Below are positions 28,864 to 38,541 of a DNA stretch of 44,628 nt, piece after piece (position 1 is the first letter of the stretch; each line of letters opens with the position of its first letter). The notes beneath the pieces were generated by a model that ran no database searches, had not been told where the DNA came from, and saw only the letters and a list, made by a program, of their open reading frames with translations. Source of the stretch: Chamaesiphon sp. GL140_3_metabinner_50 (GTDB lineage: Bacteria > Cyanobacteriota > Cyanobacteriia > Cyanobacteriales > Chamaesiphonaceae); contig NZ_JANYJC010000013.1 of the NCBI RefSeq assembly GCF_025361915.1, positions 1-44,628 on the forward strand, given 5' to 3'. Position numbers and translations under genes: made by a program.

Positions 28864-30678
28864 ATGACTAATGTACCTGTTTCGCGAATTCGCAACTTTT
28901 CGATTATTGCTCACATCGATCATGGTAAATCTACCCTCGCCGATCGATTATTGCAGGATACAGGTACGGTTAGCAACCGCGAAATGAAAGAGCAGTTTCT
29001 CGATAATATGGATCTGGAGCGCGAGCGAGGCATTACGATTAAGCTCCAAGCCGCACGGATGAATTATACCGCCCTAGACGGTCAGGAATACGTTCTGAAC
29101 CTCATTGACACTCCCGGACATGTGGATTTCTCTTATGAGGTGTCTAGGAGCCTTCTAGCCTGTGAAGGAGCATTATTAGTAGTCGATGCATCCCAGGGTG
29201 TAGAAGCGCAAACTCTGGCGAATGTCTACCTGGCATTGGAGAGCAATTTAGAGATTATCCCCGTACTCAATAAAATCGATCTCCCTGGAGCCGAACCGGA
29301 GCGGGTACGTGCCGAAATTGAAGAGATTATCGGCTTAGATTGCAGTGGGGCAATTTTAACTTCCGCCAAGCAAGGAATCGGGATTCAGGAAATTTTAGAA
29401 TCGGTGGTTTTATTAGTACCACCGCCTAGAGATACAGTTAATGAACCCTTACGCGCCCTGATTTTCGATAGCTATTACGATAGTTATCGGGGTGTGATCG
29501 TTTACTTCCGCGTCATGGATGGGAGCGTCAAACGTGGCGATAAAGTTCGGTTGATGGCGAGTGGCAAAGAATATGTCATCGACGAACTCGGTATTCTCTC
29601 GCCCACACAGGTACAAGTAGACGAGCTGCACGCGGGGGAAGTGGGTTATTTTGCCGCATCGATTAAAGCGGTTGGCGATGCGCGAGTAGGCGATACGATT
29701 ACGATGGTGAGCAATCCAGCGGCTACAGCTCTCGACGGCTACGCAGAAGCCAAGCCAATGGTATTTTGTGGACTATTCCCGACAGATGCGGATCAATATC
29801 CAGAATTGCGCGATGCGCTAGATAAATTGCGGCTCAATGATGCGGCTCTCAAATACGAACCAGAAACTTCCAGCGCGATGGGATTTGGATTCCGGTGTGG
29901 ATTCCTCGGTTTACTGCACATGGAAATCGTCCAAGAACGCCTGGAGCGGGAATATAATTTAGACTTAATTACCACCGCACCGTCGGTAGTTTATCGAGTC
30001 ACAGATAATCATGGTACAGAAACTTATATCGATAATCCCAGTACCCTTCCCGATCCCAATCATCGCCAAAAGATCGAGGAACCTTACGTCAAATTGGAGA
30101 TGATTACTCCTGAAGAATATGTGGGGACATTGATGGAACTATGCCAAAATCGGCGTGGTGAATTTAAGGATATGAAGTATCTCACCAAAGGACGCACCAC
30201 CGTAATTTATGAGATGCCTTTAGCGGAAGTCGTAACTGATTTCTTCGATCGCATGAAGTCAAATACGCGCGGTTATGCAAGTATGGAGTATCAACCGATC
30301 GGTTATCGTGAAAACCATCTCGTCAAATTAGACTTGATGATCAATGGCGATCCTGTCGATGCCCTAGCGATGATCGTTCACCGCGATAAAGCTTATAATG
30401 TCGGTCGAGCAATGACTGAGAAATTAAAAGAATTAATTCCCCGTCACCAGTTTAAAGTACCGATTCAAGCCGCGATCGGTAGTAAAATTATTGCCAGTGA
30501 AAATATCCCCGCACTGCGTAAAGACGTGCTTGCCAAATGCTATGGCGGTGACATTTCGCGGAAGAAGAAACTGCTTCAAAAGCAAGCTAAAGGTAAAAAA
30601 CGGATGAAAGCTGTCGGGACGGTAGATGTACCGCAAGAAGCATTTATGGCGGTGTTAAAGTTGAATAAGGATACTTAA
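28864..30678 (+). CDS. lepA: Elongation factor 4 (LepA)
   Basis: [27 protein letters not shown]...[24 protein letters not shown]-terminal [38 protein letters not shown]. Confidence 0.98.
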   Translation: MTNVPVSRIRNFSIIAHIDHGKSTLADRLLQDTGTVSNREMKEQFLDNMDLERERGITIKLQAARMNYTALDGQEYVLNLIDTPGHVDFSYEVSRSLLACEGALLVVDASQGVEAQTLANVYLALESNLEIIPVLNKIDLPGAEPERVRAEIEEIIGLDCSGAILTSAKQGIGIQEILESVVLLVPPPRDTVNEPLRALIFDSYYDSYRGVIVYFRVMDGSVKRGDKVRLMASGKEYVIDELGILSPTQVQVDELHAGEVGYFAASIKAVGDARVGDTITMVSNPAATALDGYAEAKPMVFCGLFPTDADQYPELRDALDKLRLNDAALKYEPETSSAMGFGFRCGFLGLLHMEIVQERLEREYNLDLITTAPSVVYRVTDNHGTETYIDNPSTLPDPNHRQKIEEPYVKLEMITPEEYVGTLMELCQNRRGEFKDMKYLTKGRTTVIYEMPLAEVVTDFFDRMKSNTRGYASMEYQPIGYRENHLVKLDLMINGDPVDALAMIVHRDKAYNVGRAMTEKLKELIPRHQFKVPIQAAIGSKIIASENIPALRKDVLAKCYGGDISRKKKLLQKQAKGKKRMKAVGTVDVPQEAFMAVLKLNKDT

Positions 30679-30703
30679 TGAGTTGAGAGTTGGGCATTGC
30701 TGA

Positions 30704-30747
30704 AATTCAGAGTAGGGGCAATTCATGAATTGCCCCTACTCTGAATT
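30704..30747. repeat. Perfect 44-bp palindrome downstream of lepA
   Basis: aattcagagtaggggcaattca|tgaattgcccctactctgaatt; core shared with 17979-18020. Confidence 0.85.
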
Positions 30748-30872
30748 CCAGATAAATGTAGGGTGGGCAGTGCCCACCCTACGGCTAATAAGTAGGATAG
30801 ATCGTGGGATGGCGCTGCATAACAAAATTGGCGCAGCGTCAATGTTTGCTGAAAATCGAAGATGAGATAGTC

Positions 30873-31721
30873 ATGCAATTACATAAATTTGACTCGATCG
30901 ATAAATTCTGGAATAAAACTCAGACTTATTTGCTACAAAATGAGGCTGAAAACAACCTGTTGTTGGCAGTTGTCAATACATTGTTGCACAATCCAGAACG
31001 CTATCTAGATCCGCCTTATTTAGCAATGGTTGAGATCGATGGTGAAGTTGTAGTAGCTGCCATCCGCACCCCTCCACGTAAATTATTGCTGTCAAAAGCT
31101 AGCTATCTGGAATCCTTGACTTTAGTTGCTCAAGATTTGTGTCGAGAAGCATTAACTGGAGTCATGGGGCTGGTTCCTGAATTGGAAACATTTCTGCAAG
31201 AATGGCAAGGATTAACCGCACAATCTTATCGACTATTAACAGAAATGAGAATCCACCAGTTAACAGCATTGCAACCTTCAATAGCTGCCAATGGACACCT
31301 CAGACTGGTGACTGAAAAAGATCGCGCCCTGTTAATCGAGTGGTTGCCTGCCTTTGATGCTGAGACTGGTTTGGAGGTAATTGAAGATGTCGAACGTATA
31401 GTCACAAATCGGTTAAATAAGCAAGATACCTATTTATGGGAAGACAATAATGTACCTGTTTCCCTGGCAGCAGGTATGCAGTTTTCACCTGCTGCGGCTC
31501 GGATTGGTTCGGTCTATACGCCACCAGAATATCGTCGCAAAGGTTACGCTACTGCCTGTGTCGCAGCATTAAGCCAACAGCTACTGGATGAAGGATGCGA
31601 TCGATGTTTCTTGTTAACAGATTTGGCAAATCCTACCTCTAACCATATCTATCGACAGATTGGCTATGTTCCAGTCTGCGATTGGCACGAATACTCGATC
31701 TTATCTCAGGATCCTGCGTAA
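30873..31721 (+). CDS. GNAT family N-acetyltransferase
   Basis: AARIGSVYTPPEYRRKGYATACVAALSQQLLDEGCDRCFLLTDLANPTSNHIYRQIGYVPVCDW. Start chosen at MQLHKF; the ORF track starts at 30804. Confidence 0.88.
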   Translation: MQLHKFDSIDKFWNKTQTYLLQNEAENNLLLAVVNTLLHNPERYLDPPYLAMVEIDGEVVVAAIRTPPRKLLLSKASYLESLTLVAQDLCREALTGVMGLVPELETFLQEWQGLTAQSYRLLTEMRIHQLTALQPSIAANGHLRLVTEKDRALLIEWLPAFDAETGLEVIEDVERIVTNRLNKQDTYLWEDNNVPVSLAAGMQFSPAAARIGSVYTPPEYRRKGYATACVAALSQQLLDEGCDRCFLLTDLANPTSNHIYRQIGYVPVCDWHEYSILSQDPA

Positions 31722-31769
31722 TAATTAGAAGATGTTTCTTGCTAGCGTAAAATTTAGCTAAATATCACT

Positions 31770-32564
31770 ATGGCGATTAGAAAAGATACATTGTGGGAGC
31801 AATTTCTCTCGCCTGTGATTCAGAGTTTACTAGATAAAGAGCAAATGATGGCGGTGCGCGATCGCATTGACTGGCAAGATACAATCGATCGATATCAAGC
31901 TCCAGAATTTAGCTATCCCAGCTACTATCACACCCAAAACTATCACGGAATCGAAGGTGGCTATCTCACTCAGACAGCCGCGATTACCTACGATCCGATT
32001 ACTCAGTACGTTTTGCCGCCTTACGAGCCGTGGATCCGGCAGGGTTTAATCGATGGGATTCGCACTCAGCCGCGCAAAATCCTCGATCTGGGCTGCGGTA
32101 CTGGTTCGATGACGATTCCTCTCAAACAGGCTTTTCCAGGTGCGGTGGTGACGGGTCTAGACTTGTCTCCGTATATGTTGGCGGTAGCGGAGGATCGAGC
32201 CAAGCAAGCAAATGTCGCGATCGAATGGGTACATGGCACGGCAGAATTGACTCAGTTTGAAACTGGTAGTTTTGACTTGGTTACGGCTGCGCTACTATTT
32301 CATGAAACCCCGCCAGCAGTGGCTCAAACTATTCTCGCCGAAAGTTATCGCCTACTAGCTCCAGGCAGCGAAATTGCCATCCTCGATGGCAATCAGCAGA
32401 CGCTCCGCAGTCTGGATTGGTTGAATAATATCTTTGAAGAACCCTACATCCAAGCCTACGCCGCAGGTAATCTCGACGCTTGGTTGGGCAAAGCCGGATT
32501 TGACGAGGTACGTACCAAAGATGTATTCTGGCTCAATCAAGTCAGTATCGGGATTAGGCTTTAG
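31770..32564 (+). CDS. Class I SAM-dependent methyltransferase
   Basis: ILDLGCGTGSMTIPLKQAFPGAVVTGLDLSPYMLAVAEDRA. Confidence 0.88.
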   Translation: MAIRKDTLWEQFLSPVIQSLLDKEQMMAVRDRIDWQDTIDRYQAPEFSYPSYYHTQNYHGIEGGYLTQTAAITYDPITQYVLPPYEPWIRQGLIDGIRTQPRKILDLGCGTGSMTIPLKQAFPGAVVTGLDLSPYMLAVAEDRAKQANVAIEWVHGTAELTQFETGSFDLVTAALLFHETPPAVAQTILAESYRLLAPGSEIAILDGNQQTLRSLDWLNNIFEEPYIQAYAAGNLDAWLGKAGFDEVRTKDVFWLNQVSIGIRL

Positions 32565-32587
32565 GTGTTAGGTATTAGGTTTTAGGC
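32553..32587 (+). repeat. Heptanucleotide array, 5 units (attaggc tttaggt gttaggt attaggt tttaggc)
   Basis: Contains the TAG stop (32562-32564) of the methyltransferase gene. Confidence 0.85.
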
Positions 32588-32630
32588 TTTGGAACTACGC
32601 TCCAGGTTTTCAATAATCACACTTCTTACT

Positions 32631-32665
32631 CCCATCTCCCATCTCCCATCTCCCATCTCCCAACT
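32631..32665 (+). repeat. Heptanucleotide array, 5 units (cccatct x4, cccaact)
   Basis: Ends 8 nt before the GTG start of the HAD gene. Confidence 0.85.
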
Positions 32666-32673
32666 AATTAAGT

Positions 32674-33378
32674 GTGGTTTTAAAAGCGGTTCTGTTCGAT
32701 TTCAACGGTGTAATTATTAAAGATGAAGCAATTCATCGGGAGCTGATTGACGAGTTATTATTAGCCGAGAATTTACCGCCCCAAGGTAAAGAATTCTGGC
32801 AAGTGTCGGTAGGTAGAAGCGATCGCGCCTGTATTAAAGAGCTATTAAAATTGCGTGGGCGATTTGTTACGGATGAATATTTAGATAAACTAATAGCCAA
32901 AAAAGCGATCGCGTATCAACAGCGGATGTCGCAAGTTGCCACATTACCGATTTACACTGAAGTCGTCCAGTTTATTCAAACGATGTACGATCGCGGTTAT
33001 AAATTAGCCGTAGTAACTGGAGCAATTCGATCGGAAGTCGAGTTAGTATTAAAGCAATGTGAAATCGCCCGCTATTTTGAAACGATCGTGTCTGGGGATG
33101 AGATCGAGCAAAGTAAACCAGCTCCTGAAGGTTATTTATTAGCTGTACAGCGATTGAATAAATTAGACCCAAAGTTAAATTTATTACCATCGGAATGTCT
33201 GGCGATCGAAGATACTTTTGTCGGATTAGAAGCTGTCAAAGCTGCTGGTATTCAAGCCGTCGCAATCGCGCACACTTACCCCTTCCACATGCTGCAACGC
33301 CGCGCCAATTGGACGATCGATCGATTTGCCGATTTGGAATTAGATCGAGTCACTCAATTTTTTGAATCCAGAAAGTAA
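32674..33378 (+). CDS. HAD family hydrolase / beta-phosphoglucomutase-like phosphatase
   Basis: LKAVLFDFNGVIIKDEAIHRELIDELL...YKLAVVTGAIRSEVELVLK...PAPEGYLLAVQRLN...CLAIEDTFVGLEAVKAAGIQAVAI. Confidence 0.88.
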   Translation: MVLKAVLFDFNGVIIKDEAIHRELIDELLLAENLPPQGKEFWQVSVGRSDRACIKELLKLRGRFVTDEYLDKLIAKKAIAYQQRMSQVATLPIYTEVVQFIQTMYDRGYKLAVVTGAIRSEVELVLKQCEIARYFETIVSGDEIEQSKPAPEGYLLAVQRLNKLDPKLNLLPSECLAIEDTFVGLEAVKAAGIQAVAIAHTYPFHMLQRRANWTIDRFADLELDRVTQFFESRK

Positions 33379-33540
33379 CTATTGAAGATCTACGCTATTT
33401 AGCTCGATCTTTTAAGCACAACAAACATGTCAGGACAGTTATAATGTAAATATAAAGTTATGTTTAGATACTCGATAATTAACTAAATCTATCGAGTAAC
33501 TCTACCAATATCTATCGATCGGTAGAAATAGGGGGTTGGG

Positions 33541-33810
33541 ATGCAGGCATTTTTCTGTTCGCTCGTTCTAGTATTTTTTAATAGTACTTATCTATTTATC
33601 TGCTTTAACATGGAATTAATGGTTCCAGATGAGAGCGAAGATAAAATCGAAGAAGTTGTCACCATCACGACTCAAACTCAAGATTTCGATCCATCCGATT
33701 TATTAGACTTGGATATATTCGATATCGATGTAGACGAGCTGATGGAACGTGGTGAGAATGATGCATCTGTCGCCCGTCGTAGTGCTTACTTAGTACACGA
33801 TCGAGTCTAA
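33541..33810 (+). CDS. Small acidic hypothetical protein
   Basis: agggggttggg precedes ATG 33541, giving a hydrophobic N-terminus (MQAFFCSLVLVFFNSTYLFICF) and an Asp/Glu-rich remainder. An internal ATG at 33610 would give a soluble 66 aa acidic protein. Confidence 0.5.
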   Translation: MQAFFCSLVLVFFNSTYLFICFNMELMVPDESEDKIEEVVTITTQTQDFDPSDLLDLDIFDIDVDELMERGENDASVARRSAYLVHDRV

Positions 33811-33887
33811 AATATCATATGTATCAAAAATATATACTCACGTCTTGCACCAGCGGCTGTGAACCGCTAGTACAAGATGTAAGTGGA

Positions 33888-34421
33888 TTAAAATTGAAGA
33901 TAATGCATCAACTTGCCAATTAGTTCGCCAGATAATTCTAACCGTTGCTGAAAATTCACCAGATCGGTAAACTTGCCATCGCGATCGCGACAATCGATAA
34001 TTGTATTGGCTAATTCTGGTGTAATGTGGGGGACTTGGGCTAACTCGACTGCGGTGGCTTGGTTAGTTTTAATTGCTGCCAAATCTAAAGATCGATCGTA
34101 GTATTGAAAGCTTAATACCGGAGCCAACCATTGTAGTCTGGAGCTAGGGATATTTAGTGCGGCGGCGAGATCGGAAATTGAATAGAAAGCTACGCCAGCT
34201 TTACTCAAGTTAACTAATTGACGTGCTTGATGGATCGAAATTCCTGGCAACCGCAGCCAGTCATCGATACTAGCCTGATTGACATCGATTTGTACGCCTA
34301 AATCGGCAGCGACAGCAATATCGAATGCCGATTTGAACCGATAATAGGGGTCTTCTTGAATACGCGATCGCATGGACATTTTGAGTAACAAACTAACAGT
34401 TTTAGTAGGATCGTGAGTCAT
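33888..34421 (-). CDS. Helix-hairpin-helix (ComEA-like) protein
   Basis: VNQASIDDWLRLPGISIHQARQLVNLSKAG... and TNQATAVELAQVPHITPELANTIIDCRDRDGKF, two HhH-type motifs. Start taken at ATG 34421 (MTHDPTKTV); the track starts at 34454. Confidence 0.75.
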   Translation of the reverse strand: MTHDPTKTVSLLLKMSMRSRIQEDPYYRFKSAFDIAVAADLGVQIDVNQASIDDWLRLPGISIHQARQLVNLSKAGVAFYSISDLAAALNIPSSRLQWLAPVLSFQYYDRSLDLAAIKTNQATAVELAQVPHITPELANTIIDCRDRDGKFTDLVNFQQRLELSGELIGKLMHYLQF

Positions 34422-34607
34422 ATATAGCCGTTGTTGGTAAAGAGATATCGGCAATTGTGAATTGTGGATAGTGAATAGTTAGAATCTGTAGAGGCGGGTT
34501 TATGCTTATATTTCAAACGTAGCTAAAAATCTAATTCAAACCCGCCCAACCCCACTAGAAGTGTTTGCAATCTAGATAGTGAATTGTCGATCGTAAAGAC
34601 CCAATTA

Positions 34608-35153
34608 TCAATTAACACCGCGTAATTTGCGGGTGTTTTCAACCAGGCTTAATGCAAATTCATCGAGACGTTTTGAAAGTTTTTCATCTGAGATTTTACC
34701 GTCAGGAGTAAACGATTGCCATGCTTGTCCGATCGCGACTTGTTCGGGAATCGACCACGCATGAACCCACCGCAGAATTATCCGCAAATCGTTGAGAGCA
34801 TTACTATTACTCTGTCCGCCTAAGATACTAATGAACCCCGCAACTTTACCAGAAAGCTGGTCGAAACTCATCAAATCTAAGGCATTTTTCAACACGCCGC
34901 TGATACTACCATGATATTCTGGCGAAACTAAAATTAGCCCATCCGCTCCACTAAATGCATCTTGCATCCGGCGAACATCTGGATAATTCGGATATTCATC
35001 ACCGCCATCGCAAAACGGTAATTGCATCGTTCTCAAGTCTAAAATTTCTACTTCTGCTCCAAGATCTGTTACTTTTTGAGCGGCGATTTTGAGAGCGATT
35101 TGGCTGTAAGAGTCGGTTCTCAAACTACCTGCAATGCCTACAATTTTTACCAT
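34608..35153 (-). CDS. NADPH-dependent FMN reductase family protein
   Basis: VKIVGIAGSLRTDSYSQIALKIAAQ...GADGLILVSPEYHGSISGVLKNALDLMS. Confidence 0.9.
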   Translation of the reverse strand: MVKIVGIAGSLRTDSYSQIALKIAAQKVTDLGAEVEILDLRTMQLPFCDGGDEYPNYPDVRRMQDAFSGADGLILVSPEYHGSISGVLKNALDLMSFDQLSGKVAGFISILGGQSNSNALNDLRIILRWVHAWSIPEQVAIGQAWQSFTPDGKISDEKLSKRLDEFALSLVENTRKLRGVN

Positions 35154-35234
35154 AATTAAGTCCCTATTTTCTATTCTCTGTCCCTTAGCTTTTAGAGGCT
35201 GTTTGAAAAGTTACTTTTAATATGCGTAATTGGT

Positions 35235-35433
35235 GAGATCCCCCCTAACCCCCCTTCAAAAGCGGCTCGCTATGGGCGGGGTTCCCCCGCACATAAAAGC
35301 GAGACAAGACAGGGGAGAACCGGATCCGGAAGTCCCCCTGCAAGGTTGCGCTTTCACTGTCGGGGAACAAAGGACGGTGCGCGCATCCGCTTTTGAAGGG
35401 GGATTATGCGAGACAAGACAGGGGGATCCTCTA
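35235..35433. repeat. MITE-like element of about 200 bp with inverted and direct repeats
   Basis: ccccccttcaaaagcgg (35249-35265) versus ccgcttttgaaggggg (35387-35402); direct 17-mers gcgagacaagacagggg at 35299 and 35408. Confidence 0.65.
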
Positions 35434-35472
35434 GGGACTACGAGTGCTATCCGATCCTTTTCAAATAACCTC

Positions 35473-35868
35473 TTAAACTCGATCGAGCCATTGACGGCGT
35501 TTTTGCTCGAACTCATACTCTGAGATCAAACCATCGGCGCGGAGCTTGTCTAATTCACGGATCGATTCGGATATTGTCGTCATTGGTTGTGCGACGAGCA
35601 TCGGTGATGACGTGCCGGAGATCGGTGAGTTAAAATTTGTCTCAAACTGGGTACTATCTTGAGTAAGATACCAAACAGCTTCGATCGCCGCAGCAATATG
35701 GGGAATCGGTGTCCACGATAGTAATAGATAAATAACACCCCAAACGGGTTGTCCGAGATAAAATTTATGAAATCCAGCTACAGGTATCGTCATGCTAGCT
35801 ACTGCTAAAACGATGGCTAGTTGACGATTTTTAGGTGTAGTTCGATCGAACATTAACCGATCCTCCAA
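35473..35868 (-). CDS. TM2 domain protein with C-terminal SHOCT-like segment
   Basis: AGFHKFYLGQPVWGVIYLLLSWTPIPHIAAAIEAVWYL and IRELDKLRADGLISEYEFEQKRRQWL. Confidence 0.85.
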   Translation of the reverse strand: MEDRLMFDRTTPKNRQLAIVLAVASMTIPVAGFHKFYLGQPVWGVIYLLLSWTPIPHIAAAIEAVWYLTQDSTQFETNFNSPISGTSSPMLVAQPMTTISESIRELDKLRADGLISEYEFEQKRRQWLDRV

Positions 35869-35982
35869 TACGGGAAACCGCAGTTCTCAGTGGTTCGAGA
35901 CTGACGGTAAGATGTAAATAACGAGCATCGATCGTCATGGCCTCGCTCTTAATTTTAAACCTTATTACGATAATTATCTGTC

Positions 35983-36300
35983 ATGGGATTTTTTGATTCT
36001 GATATCATCCAACAAGAAGCCAAACAGTTGTTTGACGATTATCAACAACTGACACAGCTTGGCAGTAAGTATGGTAAGTTCGATCGCGATGGTAAGGTGG
36101 CGTTCATCGAGCGGATGGAAATTTTACTCGATCGCTATCGAGTATTTATGAAGCGATTCGAGCTGTCTGATGATTTTATGGCAAAGATGACTGTCGAGCA
36201 AATGAATACCCAGATGAGTCAATTTGGCATGACACCAATGCAAATGTTCGCACAAATGAATCTCACCCTCGATCGGATGAAATCAGAAATTGATAAGTAG
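35983..36300 (+). CDS. DUF1825 family protein
   Basis: MGFFDSDIIQQEAKQLFDDYQQLTQLGSKYGKFDRDGKVAFIERMEILLDRYRVFMKRFELSDDFMAKMTVEQM. Confidence 0.82.
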   Translation: MGFFDSDIIQQEAKQLFDDYQQLTQLGSKYGKFDRDGKVAFIERMEILLDRYRVFMKRFELSDDFMAKMTVEQMNTQMSQFGMTPMQMFAQMNLTLDRMKSEIDK

Positions 36301-36339
36301 CTCAGAGATGGGAGTTGGGAGTTAGATCGAGAACTTTTT

Positions 36340-36409
36340 TTACTCCTTACTTCTTACTTCTTACTCCCATCTCCCAACTCCCATCTCCCATCTCCGAACT
36401 CCTAACTTC
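36340..36409 (+). repeat. Heptanucleotide array, 10 units (70 nt)
   Basis: ttactcc ttacttc ttacttc ttactcc catctcc caactcc catctcc catctcc gaactcc taacttc; overlaps the PBP1A stop codon. Reverse-oriented units gagatgg gagttgg gagttag at 36305-36325. Confidence 0.85.
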
Positions 36410-38330
36410 CCGGACGCTTAAACTTAGCTGGAGGCGCAAACGATTCTACTGGTTCGTTTTTGAGAGCTTCTTGCATAAAGCTTCGCCAAATTGGTGCGGC
36501 GTAGGTACCGCCCGTCACCCCTTGACCGAGCGGGGTAAAGTCATCTTTGCCAATCCACACAGAGGCGGCTAGCTGCGGCACGTAGCCCACGAACCAGACA
36601 TCGCGTTCTGAAGAGGTGGTTCCGGTTTTTCCGGCGGCTGGGCGGCCTAATGCGGCCGCTTTACCAGTACCACCGCTAACTACAGATTGCAGGGCACTAT
36701 TAATTTGAGCCGTTGCCCAAGAATCGAGTATTAGCTTAGGTTGTGGGGTGTTATCTAGTAAAATATTGCCATCGCTATCGGTGACGCGCAAGATTGTAGT
36801 AGTCTCCGATTGCCAACCGTTGCTGGCAAAGGTGGCAAAAGCTCCAGCCATCTCGACGGGGGTAACGCCAATCGCTCCTAATGGTAAGGAGACAACGGGT
36901 TCGATCGGACTTTTAATGCCCAAGGTGCGGCAAGTTTGGATGACTTTGTCTAAGCCGACTTCTTTACCTAGTTTGACTGCGGGGACGTTAGTTGAATTCA
37001 TCAATGCAGTCCGAATGCTCATTGCTCCTGAATAGCCGCCGCCATAGTTACGGGGGGAATAGTAGCCGCTACCATCGCGATAGCGAACTGGGCCATCGTA
37101 GACTGATGATTCTGGGGAAAATTTTCCAGTTGCAAAAGCGGTGTAATAGACAAATGGTTTAAATGACGAACCCGGTTGGCGATTGGCGTACATGGCGCGA
37201 TTGAAACTACTTTTTTTGTAGTCTACCCCACCGACCATCGCTTTGATAAAATGCGTACGCGGATCGATCGCAACGAGACTAATTTGATATTTATTGCGTC
37301 CCAGACGTTCGTAAGCATTCTGGACGACTTTTTCGGCGGCAATTTGGAAGTTATAATCGATCGTCGTTTGAATCCGCATTCCACCTTTACGGACTGTTTC
37401 TTTACCAAACCGTTGATTGAGTTCTTCGATCGCGGCATCGGTGATATAGGGTAGTTTACTACTCTGCCAAGTTTTGATTTTGCCGAGTTTGAGTTTGTAT
37501 TCTCTGGCTTTTTTTTCCTCGGCGGGGGTAATCCAATTGAGTTCTAGCATCCGAGTCAAGACTTGTTCTTGACGCTTTTTAGCAGCTTTAAAGTTAATAA
37601 ACGGACTGTATCTTTCTGGTGCGGCGATCGCACCTGCCATCATGGCACCTTCGGCTAAATTGAGTTCGGAAGCATGTTTATTAAAATAACTTTGGGCGGC
37701 AGTTTCGACCCCGTAGTTATTATGTCCCCAATAAACTTGATTGAGGTACATTTCCAAAATTTCGTCTTTACGGAAAATTTGTTCGAGTCGGATCGACAGC
37801 ACTGCTTCGGCTAACTTTCTACTGAATTGTCGCTTTTGAGATAAGAACAAGTTCTTAATTAACTGCATGGTGATCGTCGAACCACCTTCGCTGACTCCGC
37901 CCTTCTTAAAGTTGGCACTTAGAGCGCGTCCCACCCCAGTCAGGTTGACACCTTGATGGTAATAAAACCTGTCATCTTCGATCGCTAGCAGCGCGCGTTT
38001 CATGTGCGGAGAAATCCGATTGAGCGGGACGACTTCGCGGTTAGCTTCGTCGTGCAGACTGGCGAGTTCCACGCCTTTAACATCATAAATATACGTCGTC
38101 TCTGTCGGCGCGTAGCTGCGTAATACGCGCACATCTGGCAAGTTGCGGAAGCTAATTGCCAGCCCCACCAATCCACCCGCGACGATCGAACTAGCTAACA
38201 TGGTGACACCTAAAATGGTACCACCAGCAATTTGACCGACACCACCCAGAAACTGCCGATCTGGTGGTTTATGCTCGGTTGGTTCGGGTCTTTTTTTGGG
38301 GTTCTGTTTCTTTATGGCTCTAGAAGACAC
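36402..38330 (-). CDS. Class A penicillin-binding protein (PBP1A family)
   Basis: Transglycosylase AIEDDRFYYHQGVNLTGVGRA...GGSTITMQLIKNLFL; transpeptidase RQPGSSFKPFVYYTA, MNSTNVPAVKLG, GKTGTTSSERDVWFVGY. Confidence 0.95.
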   Translation of the reverse strand: MSSRAIKKQNPKKRPEPTEHKPPDRQFLGGVGQIAGGTILGVTMLASSIVAGGLVGLAISFRNLPDVRVLRSYAPTETTYIYDVKGVELASLHDEANREVVPLNRISPHMKRALLAIEDDRFYYHQGVNLTGVGRALSANFKKGGVSEGGSTITMQLIKNLFLSQKRQFSRKLAEAVLSIRLEQIFRKDEILEMYLNQVYWGHNNYGVETAAQSYFNKHASELNLAEGAMMAGAIAAPERYSPFINFKAAKKRQEQVLTRMLELNWITPAEEKKAREYKLKLGKIKTWQSSKLPYITDAAIEELNQRFGKETVRKGGMRIQTTIDYNFQIAAEKVVQNAYERLGRNKYQISLVAIDPRTHFIKAMVGGVDYKKSSFNRAMYANRQPGSSFKPFVYYTAFATGKFSPESSVYDGPVRYRDGSGYYSPRNYGGGYSGAMSIRTALMNSTNVPAVKLGKEVGLDKVIQTCRTLGIKSPIEPVVSLPLGAIGVTPVEMAGAFATFASNGWQSETTTILRVTDSDGNILLDNTPQPKLILDSWATAQINSALQSVVSGGTGKAAALGRPAAGKTGTTSSERDVWFVGYVPQLAASVWIGKDDFTPLGQGVTGGTYAAPIWRSFMQEALKNEPVESFAPPAKFKRPGS

Positions 38331-38541
38331 TAGGATCTTTCTCTCAAATTAGGGATAATCAAGGCAAAGTTGACGATGGGGAGCGATCGATATGAGTGCG
38401 ATTGTAAACGATAAGTCGTCTGTACAGGTAAATTAGTGCCTGGAAATATGAATAACGGTGTAAAAACAGCTCAGTTAATGTAACAACTATATTAAGCTTA
38501 ACTGGCGACTATTTTGACTAGATCGATTTTCATTTGTATAT

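Noticed and set aside
35230-35523. Overlapping ORFs on both strands (35230-35523 +, 35256-35516 -)
   Set aside because: Both are translations of the MITE-like repeat.
36301-36410. Possible CRISPR-like array in the DUF1825-PBP1A spacer
   Set aside because: Period is 7 nt with no spacers; it is a heptanucleotide array.
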